Part shown: in pieces, positions 16,197 through 24,469 of the stretch
Position numbering within the stretch: position 1 is the stretch's first letter
Layout: each line of letters opens with the position of its first letter
From: UBA1738 sp045655325
GTDB lineage: Bacteria > Bacillota > Clostridia > UBA1381
Assembly: GCA_045655325.1 (NCBI GenBank)
Contig: JAZOOY010000048.1
Coordinates: 1 to 48,932 of the forward strand
DNA: 48,932 bases
Direction: 5' to 3'
Translations under genes and position numbers: made by a program
Notes under the pieces: model-generated
Database searches by the model: none
The model's input: only the letters and a program-made list of their open reading frames with translations
Told to the model about the DNA's origin: nothing

Positions 16197-17760
16197 TTAA
16201 CCTTTTTTCATAGCTATTCTAATGCTTCCCTTTAGTTCTCTGTCTTTTACGACAAAAACAAGCCTGTAAACATAATCGTAGTGCTTTGACTTAACAAGTT
16301 CCATGCGAAGCGCAAGATCTCCGTCCCAAAGTATTGAAGCATCACCCACCAAAATTCTGTCACCTGACAAAATCGGTTTCTCGTTCATTATCAAAATAAT
16401 TTTTAAATCATCGTTTTTAGAAAGCTCATAGTTATCTGTTATGATAACGTATTTTTCTTCCGCTTCAACATTTCTTACCCAGTTTACAACTCCTGCTTCT
16501 TTTGGATATGTTTCTGTAAGGTCAATAGTTAAACCATTTTCCTTTTGTTCGCATACTGCTTTTTTTTGTGTTTGAAAATTGAGTGAATCCATTAATCATT
16601 GGCAGGTTATGGGATTTTTCCAAATCCACAACATATGGCTCATTGTCAAGATAAACCATAAAGTTTCCCGCAAAAGAAGCTCCGCCTTTTACAGCTACAG
16701 AGAAATTCTTTGTTTTCTTAACAAATATGTCCATGCTGTCAATATATCCACATTCCTGCTCGTCAAAATTATCACCATATTCGATTATTTCAGATGCATA
16801 CTTCACCGAATAAAGCTTGTGGAATAGATTTATGCTTCTTGGAAGAGTTTTTTCGTCTATCTTAAGATACTCGCTTGCACCAAAATCCATTAGCTTTTTA
16901 TAATCCATACGGTTACCGAAAAGATAAATTCTTGCACCATCTTCTTCGTTTGTAGATTCTGAAAAACCACCATTTCCTATGTGTGCTTTATAAATACTCT
17001 CAGCTGCAAATTTCGCCTTAGGCTCACTATAAACTGCAAACTTTTGGTCAGTTACGTTATACAAAATTTCAAGAATGTCAAAAATATACGCTGACCAAAG
17101 GTATAGGCTTTGCTCATTTTTAGCACGAACTCCGTCCTTTGTGTATTCGCATAAGAAAAACTCAAGACAAGTAAGAGTTTTATCAACTATTTGTCTGCGC
17201 TTGTTCTCATCAGGCTCTGCAAAAATACAAGTTAAAAGTGTGTATGCAGTATTTTCAGGAGTAAGCTGTTTTGCTTCTGCAAAAAGATTCAAAACCCTTT
17301 CTCGCACTTCAAGTAGCGTTCTTTTTTTAACTCCTACAGGCATATCCTTGCGAAATAAATGCACAGCTAATGCTAAAAGTGCTGCGGTTCGTGTAGAACT
17401 TGTGTCAAATCTAGGGTTTTGTACATCCCTTAAGTTACCGCTTCCGTCAGGAAGTTGCCAGGTACTTTCCTCACAAATTGCCCATACGCCATCAATTATA
17501 TCTGTTAAAAATCTGCCTTTTCTCTCAACGTGTTCAGCAAGTGCCAATGACGCAAGAGCTTCACGTCTTTTTCTGTAGGCGTCATGGTATTTTTCTGTCT
17601 GCATATCTGTGTACATAGATGCAGTTAAAATACCCCAATCATTATTAAGATACTTCTCGCCTTCTGAAATCGCCTCTTTATATAAAGCTTCAGGTATCTC
17701 TCTGAAATCAAAAAGGTCCAGTTCTCCCCTTTGCCATAGTTCGTATTCGGTAAATAGCAA
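16197..17760 (-). pseudogene. Heparinase II/III-like protein, interrupted by a frameshift in an A8 tract
   Basis: Two overlapping reading frames on the minus strand form one protein of about 520 residues. The first frame (17760 to about 16560, TTG start after GGAGG) has an alpha-helical toroid-like N-terminal region and then KGGASFAGNF and HNLPMINGFTQ, typical of the join between the helical and beta-sandwich parts. After a run of eight A (16567-16560) it ends quickly in unrelated residues. The other frame continues with LTIDLTETYPKEAGVVNWVR and a beta-rich end to 16197. Removing one A restores a single frame. Known: the family includes polysaccharide lyases. No signal peptide is visible. It may be a true pseudogene, a phase-variable gene, a slippage site or a sequencing error. 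Confidence 0.8.
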
Positions 17761-17780
17761 CGCTTTAACCCTCCTTTATA

Positions 17781-18548
17781 TCAAGCATATCCTAAAAGTC
17801 CACGAACGGAAACTTCACAGGAATTTATATCCTCTTCTTTGCCATTAGTTTCAACAATAAGCTCACCCTTATCTGTTATTCCAACTGCTTTTGCTATACG
17901 CTTATCATCGTTGTTTACAAGGTAAACATCTTTATTTAATGTTACACATTTATCTATATATTCTTCTTTAAAAATAGAAAAACCATTTTGTAAAAACTCA
18001 TCATATATTGAGAAAAACTCTTTTGTTATATCAAGAATAAGCTTTTCTCTGTCCGATACTTTTCCAGTTTCAATATAAATTGAAGTTGCTTTATCACAAA
18101 GCTCCTCAGGAAAATCTTCATTGTTTACGTTTATCCCGATTCCCACAATGATGTGATTAATTCTTCCGCCTTCTAAAGTCGCTTCGGTTAGTATTCCTGC
18201 AACTTTTTTATTTGACATAAGAACGTCATTGGGCCATTTTATAACCGTACCGTTAATCACTCGTGAAACTGCGAGTCCGGCAATTAGTGTAAGCTGTGAT
18301 ACATCTGAAATTTCGTTTTCAGGCTTTAAAAGAATACTCATCCAAATTCCGCATCCTTTTGGCGATGACCATTCTCTTCCTAGCCTTCCTCGTCCATTTG
18401 TCTGCATATCTGCAAGAAAAATGCTTTTATCAGGTGCATTTTCAGCCTGTTTTGCATCAATATTAGTGGATTCAGTTATTTCTTTATAATAAACTTTTCC
18501 CGGAACGGTTATCTTGTCCGGATTAAGATTTGAAATGTTGTTTTTCAT
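17781..18548 (-). CDS. birA: Biotin--[acetyl-CoA-carboxylase] ligase
   Basis: A 255-residue enzyme that activates biotin with ATP and attaches it to the carboxyl carrier protein. Seen: TNGRGRLGREWSSP (biotin/ATP loop), KWPNDVL, KVAGIL and VGIGINVN, with the small C-terminal domain. The N-terminal DNA-binding HTH of bifunctional BirA is absent, so it is a ligase only and not a repressor. GGAGA precedes the ATG. The heparinase-like gene follows after 20 bases. Confidence 0.95.
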   Translation of the reverse strand: MKNNISNLNPDKITVPGKVYYKEITESTNIDAKQAENAPDKSIFLADMQTNGRGRLGREWSSPKGCGIWMSILLKPENEISDVSQLTLIAGLAVSRVINGTVIKWPNDVLMSNKKVAGILTEATLEGGRINHIIVGIGINVNNEDFPEELCDKATSIYIETGKVSDREKLILDITKEFFSIYDEFLQNGFSIFKEEYIDKCVTLNKDVYLVNNDDKRIAKAVGITDKGELIVETNGKEEDINSCEVSVRGLLGYA

Positions 18549-18576
18549 AAAATCTCCATATAAGTTTGATTATTTT

Positions 18577-18605
18577 ATTATAATACGTCAAACAAATATT
18601 GTCAA
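18577..18605 (-). promoter_or_regulatory. Sigma-A promoter of birA
   Basis: TTGACA (18605-18600), 17-bp spacer, TATAAT (18582-18577): both boxes match the consensus exactly. Confidence 0.88.
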
Positions 18606-18659
18606 ATCAAATATTATTTTAAAAAACAAGAAAAATCGGCATTTAACAGGCTTTTTCTA

Positions 18660-18688
18660 TTGACAAAACGGCTTTTTTTTAGTAAAAT
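18660..18688 (+). promoter_or_regulatory. Sigma-A promoter of glyS
   Basis: TTGACA, 17-bp spacer, TAAAAT. The leader to the ATG is only about 35 bases, so there is no room for a T-box. Confidence 0.85.
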
Positions 18689-18728
18689 TATAGGAAATAT
18701 TCATTTTTTAAGAAAAGAGGTTTATAAA

Positions 18729-20120
18729 ATGAAAAATTCAGAAAAAACAATGGACAAAATCGTTGCCTTATGTAAAGGTAGAGGTTTCATTTACCCAGGT
18801 AGCGAAATATACGGCGGACTTGCAAACACTTGGGACTACGGCCCACTAGGTGTTGAATTTAAAAATAACGTGAAAAAGGCTTGGTGGAAAAAGTTTATTC
18901 AGGAATCACCATATAACGTTGGTGTTGACTGTGCTATCCTTATGAACCCTGAAACTTGGGTTGCATCAGGTCACCTTGGTGGATTCTCAGACCCTCTAAT
19001 GGACTGTAAAGAATGTCACGCAAGACACAGAGCAGATAAGCTAATTGAAGACTTTGCTCACGAAAAAGGCGAAGACGTTACTGTTGATGGTTGGAGCAAC
19101 GAAAAGATGCTTCAGTACATAGCTGACAATAACATCGTTTGTCCTGAATGCGGAAAGCAAAACTTTACTGATATCAGACAATTTAACCTTATGTTTAAGA
19201 CTTTCCAGGGTGTTACAGAAGATAACTCTGCAACAGTTTACCTTCGTCCTGAAACTGCTCAGGGTATCTTTGTAAACTTCAAGAGCGTTCAGAGAACATC
19301 AAGAAAGAAAGTTCCATTCGGTATCGGTCAGATTGGTAAGTCATTCCGTAACGAAATTACACCAGGTAACTTCACTTTCAGAACTCGTGAATTTGAACAG
19401 ATGGAACTTGAATTCTTCTGTAAGCCAGGTGAAGATATGGAATGGTTCTACTACTGGAAAGATTTCTGCATGAACTGGCTACTATCACTTGGTATGAGAG
19501 AAGAAAATCTTCGTTGGCGTGATCACTCACCTGAAGAACTTGCTTTCTATTCTAAGGGTACAGCAGATATCGAATTCGTATTCCCATTTGGTTGGGGTGA
19601 ACTTTGGGGCGTTGCTGACAGAACTGACTATGACTTAATGCAGCACCAGAACCACTCAGGCGAAAACATGGAATACATTGACCAGATTACAAACGAAAGA
19701 TACGTTCCTTACTGTATCGAACCATCACTTGGTGCAGACCGTGTTACTCTTGCATTCTTAGTTGAAGCATATGACGAAGAAGAACTTGAAGGCGGAGATT
19801 CACGTGTCGTTCTACGATTCCACCCTGCTCTTGCTCCTGTAAAGGCAGCAGTTCTTCCACTTTCAAAGAAGCTTAACGAAGGTGCTGAAAAAGTATTCGC
19901 AGAGCTTTCAAAGAAGTATAACATGGAATATGATGATGCAGGTTCAATCGGTAAGCGTTACAGAAGACAGGATGAAATCGGTACTCCATTCTGTATCACA
20001 TACGACTTTGATTCAGAAACTGACGAATCAGTAACTGTTCGTTTCAGAGATTCTATGCAGCAGCAGAGAATTAAGATTTGTGATTTGGAAGCATTCCTTG
20101 ACGAACAGCTTGCATTCTAA
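18729..20120 (+). CDS. glyS: Glycyl-tRNA synthetase, homodimeric type
   Basis: A class II synthetase of 463 residues from the ATG at 18729 (RBS AGAGG). Seen: KGRGFIYPGSEIYGG, motif 2 around FRNEITPGNFTFRTREFEQMELE, motif 3 with PSLGADRVTLAFL, and the C-terminal anticodon-binding domain (APVKAAVLPL; RYRRQDEIGTPFCITYD). It is the alpha2 eukaryote-like form rather than the glyQ/glyS pair. An in-frame TTG at 18660 is part of the promoter -35 box and is not the start. mscL follows after 21 bases. Confidence 0.98.
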   Translation: MKNSEKTMDKIVALCKGRGFIYPGSEIYGGLANTWDYGPLGVEFKNNVKKAWWKKFIQESPYNVGVDCAILMNPETWVASGHLGGFSDPLMDCKECHARHRADKLIEDFAHEKGEDVTVDGWSNEKMLQYIADNNIVCPECGKQNFTDIRQFNLMFKTFQGVTEDNSATVYLRPETAQGIFVNFKSVQRTSRKKVPFGIGQIGKSFRNEITPGNFTFRTREFEQMELEFFCKPGEDMEWFYYWKDFCMNWLLSLGMREENLRWRDHSPEELAFYSKGTADIEFVFPFGWGELWGVADRTDYDLMQHQNHSGENMEYIDQITNERYVPYCIEPSLGADRVTLAFLVEAYDEEELEGGDSRVVLRFHPALAPVKAAVLPLSKKLNEGAEKVFAELSKKYNMEYDDAGSIGKRYRRQDEIGTPFCITYDFDSETDESVTVRFRDSMQQQRIKICDLEAFLDEQLAF

Positions 20121-20141
20121 TTCTTGAAAGGAATTTTACTT

Positions 20142-20543
20142 ATGAAAATTTTTGATGAATTTAAGAAGTTTATTGCAAGAGGAAATGTAATCGACATGGC
20201 TGTCGGTGTTGTAATGGGTACTGCTTTTACAAAAATTGTAAACTCACTTGTTACAAACATTATTACTCCTGCTATCAGTATTTTAACAGGCAAAATAAAT
20301 GTTGCAGAGCTATCTTATGTAGTAAATGAAGAACTTTCAATTACTTATGGTCAGTTTCTTCAGGCTGTAATTGACTTTTTCCTAATCGCGTTCTCAGTAT
20401 TCTGTGTAGTAAAAATTATGAATACTCTAAAGGATAAGTTCTCAAAAACAGAAGAACCAGAACCAGAGCCAGAACCTGAAGAACCAAAGCCAACAGAGGA
20501 AGTTCTACTTCTTGCCGAAATCAGAGATTTACTAAAGAAATAA
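20142..20543 (+). CDS. mscL: Large-conductance mechanosensitive channel
   Basis: A 133-residue membrane protein that opens under osmotic down-shock. Seen: the N-terminal helix MKIFDEFKKFIARGNV, the pore helix DMAVGVVMGTAFTKIVNSL, a second membrane helix (about 68-90) and a C-terminal helix ending LLAEIRDLLKK. A Glu-Pro repeat (about 104-118) links helix 2 to the C-terminal bundle and is longer than usual. I chose the ATG at 20142, after AAAGGA. It probably shares the glyS transcript. Confidence 0.96.
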   Translation: MKIFDEFKKFIARGNVIDMAVGVVMGTAFTKIVNSLVTNIITPAISILTGKINVAELSYVVNEELSITYGQFLQAVIDFFLIAFSVFCVVKIMNTLKDKFSKTEEPEPEPEPEEPKPTEEVLLLAEIRDLLKK

Positions 20544-20545
20544 TT

Positions 20546-20574
20546 AAAAAGAGCCTTATCTGGCTCTTTTTTTT
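20546..20574. terminator. Bidirectional terminator after mscL
   Basis: AAAGAGCC pairs with GGCTCTTT, with a T8 run for the plus strand. The minus-strand copy contains the last codons of the small gene at 20556-20783. Confidence 0.9.
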
Positions 20575-20783
20575 ACGCTTGGAGCAGACTTTATTTCCCT
20601 ACCCTTTGGCCGGTTTACTATATCATAATCATTCACCTGCTCCGGTATTACATAAATATCGCTATAAGCTTCCGCTTCTTCCTCATTTGTCGGAGGAATT
20701 TGAATTAGTCCTGTACATTCTGTTGATGATGCAACTTTCATGTGTTCGTCTAAAAGCTCTAAATTAAATTTTTCTTTTTTCAT
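20556..20783 (-). CDS. Small protein of unknown function
   Basis: A 75-residue protein I do not recognise. AAAGGAGG precedes the ATG, which supports real translation. The middle is acidic (EEEAEAYSDIYVIPEQVNDYD) and the tail is basic (KGREIKSAPSVKKRAR). There is no membrane helix, signal peptide or cysteine pair. Its last codons and stop lie inside the terminator shared with mscL, so termination hairpin and coding end are fused. It lies alone between mscL and the clpE-like gene. Function is unknown. Confidence 0.65.
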   Translation of the reverse strand: MKKEKFNLELLDEHMKVASSTECTGLIQIPPTNEEEAEAYSDIYVIPEQVNDYDIVNRPKGREIKSAPSVKKRAR

Positions 20784-20861
20784 AGATGTTCCTCCTTTCT
20801 TTAATTATTTTTTCGATTTAATTATATTTTATAGTATGAAAAATTAAGAAATTTTGATATT

Positions 20862-20895
20862 AAAAAAAGTACCTTGAGTTTCAAGGTACTTTTCT
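20862..20895 (-). terminator. Terminator after the clpE-like gene
   Basis: AAAAGTACCTTGA pairs with TCAAGGTACTTTT on the minus strand, followed by TTTAAT. Confidence 0.93.
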
Positions 20896-23202
20896 TTAGC
20901 TGTGAATTATTGTGATTTCAATTTTGTCGTCTTTTCTATCACAAGTAATTACTGTTTTGTCATCAATTTTCTCTCTCAAGGAAAACTCTGCCAGTTTATC
21001 TTCTAACAACTTCTGTATTGAACGCTTTAGTGGTCTTGCGCCATACTTTACATCATAGCCATTTTCAAGGATTAAATCCTTCGCACTATCAGTAATTTCG
21101 ATTTTAGCACCACGCTCGTTCATCTTTCTTACAATATCACAAAGAAGTAAATCCAAAATACTTCTAAGTTCATCTTTTGTAAGTGGCTTAAATGTAACAA
21201 TTTCATCAATTCTGTTTAGGAATTCCGGTCTGAACTGTTGCTTCAAACTCTTTTCAACATTACCCTTTAGAGTAACTTCGTTATCAGAATTAAAGCCCAT
21301 AGATGTGTTGTTAAATTCAGAGCCAGCATTTGTAGTCATAATAATGATTGTGTTCTCAAAATTAACAATCTTACCATGACTGTCTGCCACTCTACCGTCA
21401 TCCAAAATCTGTAAGAACAGATTAAATACATCAGGATGTGCTTTTTCGATTTCGTCCAAAAGGATTACAGAATATGGCTTTCTTCTCACCTTTTCAGTAA
21501 GCTGACCCGCCTCATCGTATCCAACATATCCCGGTGGTGAGCCAATTAGCTTTGAAACGGAATGTTTTTCCATAAATTCAGACATATCAAAGCGTATAAG
21601 AGCATCTTCGGAATTGAACATAACTTCCGCAATTGTCTTAACAAGTTCTGTTTTTCCAACACCTGTAGGCCCTGCAAATATAAAGGAAACAGGACGTTTT
21701 CTTACGGAAATATCCGCTCTTCCGCGTCGTATTGCACGAGCAACGCTGGATACTGCATCTTCCTGTCCTACCACTCTTTCGTGAATTCTGTTCTCTAAAG
21801 ACAACAGTCGTGTTGCCTCATCTTCTGTTAGTCTGTGAACAGGAATTTTTGTCCATCCTTCAATAACAGCCGCAATGTCGTCTAAAGTAACTTCGGCATC
21901 TGCCGCTTTTTCGTTTAAGTGATTAAGACGAGCCTTAAGTTCAAGCTCTTCTTGTCTTAAGTTGGCCATTTTCTCAAAATCCTGATTATCTGCAGCATCT
22001 TGCGATTCGTTTGTTATCTGTGATAAGCGTTTTTCTATCTTTTTAGCTTCATAAAGCGCAATATTTTTAAGGTTTACGTGGCTTCCTGCTTCGTCAATAA
22101 CGTCAATGGCCTTATCAGGCAGGAATCTATCTGTAATATAGCGTTCACTCATACGACAAGCCTCTTCTATAACCTTGTCACTGATTTTAACACTATGGTA
22201 CTCTTCGTAATAATCCTTAATGCCCTTTAATATTTCAACCGATTCTTCTACACTCGGTTCATCCACCAATACAGGCTGAAAACGACGTTCTAAGGCCGAA
22301 TCCTTTTCAATGTGCTTTCTATATTCAGAAAGTGTTGTTGCGCCTATAATCTGTATTTCACCACGTGCCAAAGCAGGCTTTAAAATGTTTGCAGCACTCA
22401 TTGCACCTTCTGCATCGCCTGCTGCCACAATGTTATGGATTTCATCAATTACAAGTATTACGTTGCCTGCTTCTTCCGCCTCTTTTAGAAGGCTCTTTAA
22501 TCGTGCTTCAAACTGACCTCTGAACTGAGTTCCTGCAACTAGGGCAGTAAAGTCAATAAGGTAAAGCTGATATTCAAAAAGTTTTGGCGGAACGTTTTCT
22601 TCCGCAATTCTGCAAGCAAGTCCTTCCGCAATTGCAGTTTTTCCCACACCTGGTTCACCCAAAATAACAGGATTGTTTTTAGAACGTCTGTTTAAAATCT
22701 GAATAACACGTTCAATCTCTGTATTTCGGTTTATTACTCTATCAACTTTTCCCTGTTTTGCCTTATCTGTAAGGTTTGTGCCGTATGTGTCAAGCATACT
22801 CTTTTTGTTGCCACCTAAAGGCTTTTTCTTTTTGTCCTTTTTGTTGTCGCCATCCGTCTCTTTAGAATTTTCTGTAGGTTTTCCTTTCATAAGACCTGAG
22901 AGAAAATCAAATGGCGCAGTAGGTGCTCCACCATCTTCGTCCATATTGAACATTCCGGACATCATACCTTCCAGTGCTTCCGGATTTTCTTCCATAGTGG
23001 TCATAAAGTTAGCCATTTCCGAGTTCATATTTTCAATATCTTCGTCGGAAATGCCCATTTGTTCAATCATATTATTTATAGGCGCTATGCCAAGCTCTTT
23101 TGCACATGCTATACATAGTCCCTCATTTATCGTTTTGTCACCCTCCATTTTGGTTATGAAAACCACCGCAGGATTTTTGTGACATCTCGAACACAATGTC
23201 AT
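20896..23202 (-). CDS. clpE: ClpE-like ATP-dependent protease ATPase subunit with N-terminal zinc finger
   Basis: A 768-residue Hsp100 unfoldase with two AAA+ modules. The N-terminus has a C4 zinc site (Cys4, Cys7, Cys30, Cys33), as in ClpE and McsA, then a low-complexity Asp/Lys linker (about 85-132) instead of the ClpC N-domain repeats. Walker A1 is GEPGVGKT (182-189), followed by a short coiled middle region with a UVR-like stretch (FEKMANLRQEEL). Walker A2 is GPTGVGKT. The tripeptide MGF in NNTSMGFNS sits where ClpC and ClpE contact ClpP, so it should feed ClpP. A TATAAT at 23248-23243 could be its -10 box; no CtsR operator was seen. ClpC is the other possible name. Confidence 0.9.
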   Translation of the reverse strand: MTLCSRCHKNPAVVFITKMEGDKTINEGLCIACAKELGIAPINNMIEQMGISDEDIENMNSEMANFMTTMEENPEALEGMMSGMFNMDEDGGAPTAPFDFLSGLMKGKPTENSKETDGDNKKDKKKKPLGGNKKSMLDTYGTNLTDKAKQGKVDRVINRNTEIERVIQILNRRSKNNPVILGEPGVGKTAIAEGLACRIAEENVPPKLFEYQLYLIDFTALVAGTQFRGQFEARLKSLLKEAEEAGNVILVIDEIHNIVAAGDAEGAMSAANILKPALARGEIQIIGATTLSEYRKHIEKDSALERRFQPVLVDEPSVEESVEILKGIKDYYEEYHSVKISDKVIEEACRMSERYITDRFLPDKAIDVIDEAGSHVNLKNIALYEAKKIEKRLSQITNESQDAADNQDFEKMANLRQEELELKARLNHLNEKAADAEVTLDDIAAVIEGWTKIPVHRLTEDEATRLLSLENRIHERVVGQEDAVSSVARAIRRGRADISVRKRPVSFIFAGPTGVGKTELVKTIAEVMFNSEDALIRFDMSEFMEKHSVSKLIGSPPGYVGYDEAGQLTEKVRRKPYSVILLDEIEKAHPDVFNLFLQILDDGRVADSHGKIVNFENTIIIMTTNAGSEFNNTSMGFNSDNEVTLKGNVEKSLKQQFRPEFLNRIDEIVTFKPLTKDELRSILDLLLCDIVRKMNERGAKIEITDSAKDLILENGYDVKYGARPLKRSIQKLLEDKLAEFSLREKIDDKTVITCDRKDDKIEITIIHS

Positions 23203-23312
23203 ATTTAAACTATCCTTTCCTTTTTAGAAAACTAATGAAACAATTATATCACATAAATTCGCATTTTTAAAGGCTTTTTTTAACATATTAACAGTTTTTT
23301 AATTTTTAAATT

Positions 23313-23341
23313 AAAAAGGTATGCAAAATAGCACACCTTTT
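23313..23341 (-). terminator. Terminator after the chromate transporter genes
   Basis: AAAGGTGTGC pairs with GCATACCTTT (one G-U pair) on the minus strand, followed by TTAATTT. It begins at the stop codon of the second subunit. Confidence 0.88.
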
Positions 23342-23873
23342 ATATTTCGAATTTAAAAATAATGCCTATCAAAGCAGAAATTGCAATAAAAACAATAGGA
23401 TGCCATTTTAGTTTGCGTGTTCCAAAAAAAAGCAACACTGCAAGTATTCCACCTTGCCAGAAAAAGCTGTTTTCAGTAAAGAACGCAATTTTTGCTACGC
23501 CTACGCCTGCCACTGCTATAAGTCCACAGGAAGCTGCACGAAGTCCATAAAAAACATCTTTAACAGTTTTGCTGTTCTTAAATTTTACCAGCATCTTGGC
23601 AACTATTATACTTATTATAAGTGATGGTGCTATAAGTCCTAACGTGGAAACAGCTCCGCCTAAAAGACCTTCTTTTAAGAAGCCTACATATGTCGCCATA
23701 TTTACACCTAAAGGGCCTGGTGTTGACTCTGAAACTGCAACCATATTTGAAATATCGGCAACACTTATCCAGTCAGTTTTTTCTGCAAGTTCGTGTAAAA
23801 ACGGTAGCGTTGCAAGTCCGCCACCAACCGCAAACAGGCCTATTTTAAAGAAAGCAAAGAATAACTCAAACAT
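23340..23873 (-). CDS. Chromate transporter family protein, second half-size subunit
   Basis: A protein of 177 residues with about 5-6 membrane segments. The CHR-domain motif FFKIGLFAVGGGLATLPFL opens it, followed by ESTPGPLGVNMATYVGF. The ATG at 23873 follows GGGAGG. It starts 3 bases after the stop of its paralogue, and the two probably form a heteromer, as known for short-chain CHR pairs. The substrate is not known; chromate is the family name rather than a shown function here. Confidence 0.88.
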   Translation of the reverse strand: MFELFFAFFKIGLFAVGGGLATLPFLHELAEKTDWISVADISNMVAVSESTPGPLGVNMATYVGFLKEGLLGGAVSTLGLIAPSLIISIIVAKMLVKFKNSKTVKDVFYGLRAASCGLIAVAGVGVAKIAFFTENSFFWQGGILAVLLFFGTRKLKWHPIVFIAISALIGIIFKFEI

Positions 23874-23875
23874 AC

Positions 23876-24424
23876 TTATTCCTCCCTTTCTTTTATGCAA
23901 AATTTCTTGATTAAAAATCCTGCAACGCCTGCAAGTAGTACAAGTAATGCAGATGACACATCAAGAAAAATTGAAAGGGCGAATACCGCACCAAAAATTA
24001 TATAAGTCCATTTATCAATAAGAGAACTTTTGGAAAGTTTTAGTATGGAGTTTAAAATCAATACACATACACAAACCCTGATACCGTTTAAGGCATAGCG
24101 TACCACTTCTATTTCCGAATAATTCTTAACAAATGCAGTTATGATTGTTATAATCACAACAGATGGAAAAACAACGCCCAAGGTAGCGAAAATTCCGCCC
24201 AAAATGCCTTTGTTTTTATACCCAACAAAGGTGGCAGTATTTACTGCAATAACTCCTGGCGTACATTGACCTATGGCAAAGTAGTCTAAAAGTTCATCTT
24301 CAGTTGCCCACTTGTGTTTTGCTACGATGTCACGCTGAAGTATAGGTAACATAGCATAGCCGCCACCAAAGGTGACGGCTCCTATTTTAGCAAAAGCAAG
24401 AAAAAGTTTTAGTATTTCTTTCAT
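23876..24424 (-). CDS. Chromate transporter family protein, first half-size subunit
   Basis: A 182-residue CHR-domain membrane protein with the paired motifs FAKIGAVTFGGGYAMLPIL and GQCTPGVIAVNTATFVGY. It is the partner of the downstream half-size subunit; together they match one full-length two-domain ChrA. Expression is likely shared with capD upstream or from an unseen promoter in the 45-base gap. Chromate resistance is not implied by sequence alone. Confidence 0.88.
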   Translation of the reverse strand: MKEILKLFLAFAKIGAVTFGGGYAMLPILQRDIVAKHKWATEDELLDYFAIGQCTPGVIAVNTATFVGYKNKGILGGIFATLGVVFPSVVIITIITAFVKNYSEIEVVRYALNGIRVCVCVLILNSILKLSKSSLIDKWTYIIFGAVFALSIFLDVSSALLVLLAGVAGFLIKKFCIKEREE

Positions 24425-24469
24425 TTATGAATTCCTTTCAAAAGCTATACTATGTAGTATTTCCTATTT

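Noticed and set aside
16500..16600. Programmed ribosomal frameshift in the heparinase-like gene
   Set aside because: The site needs a +1 shift, and A8 alone is not a typical +1 signal; no stimulatory structure or internal ribosome binding site was seen. Slippage or an indel is simpler.
23876..24424. Evidence of chromate resistance
   Set aside because: Half-size CHR proteins are widespread and their substrate in Clostridia is unproven; the name alone does not support resistance.
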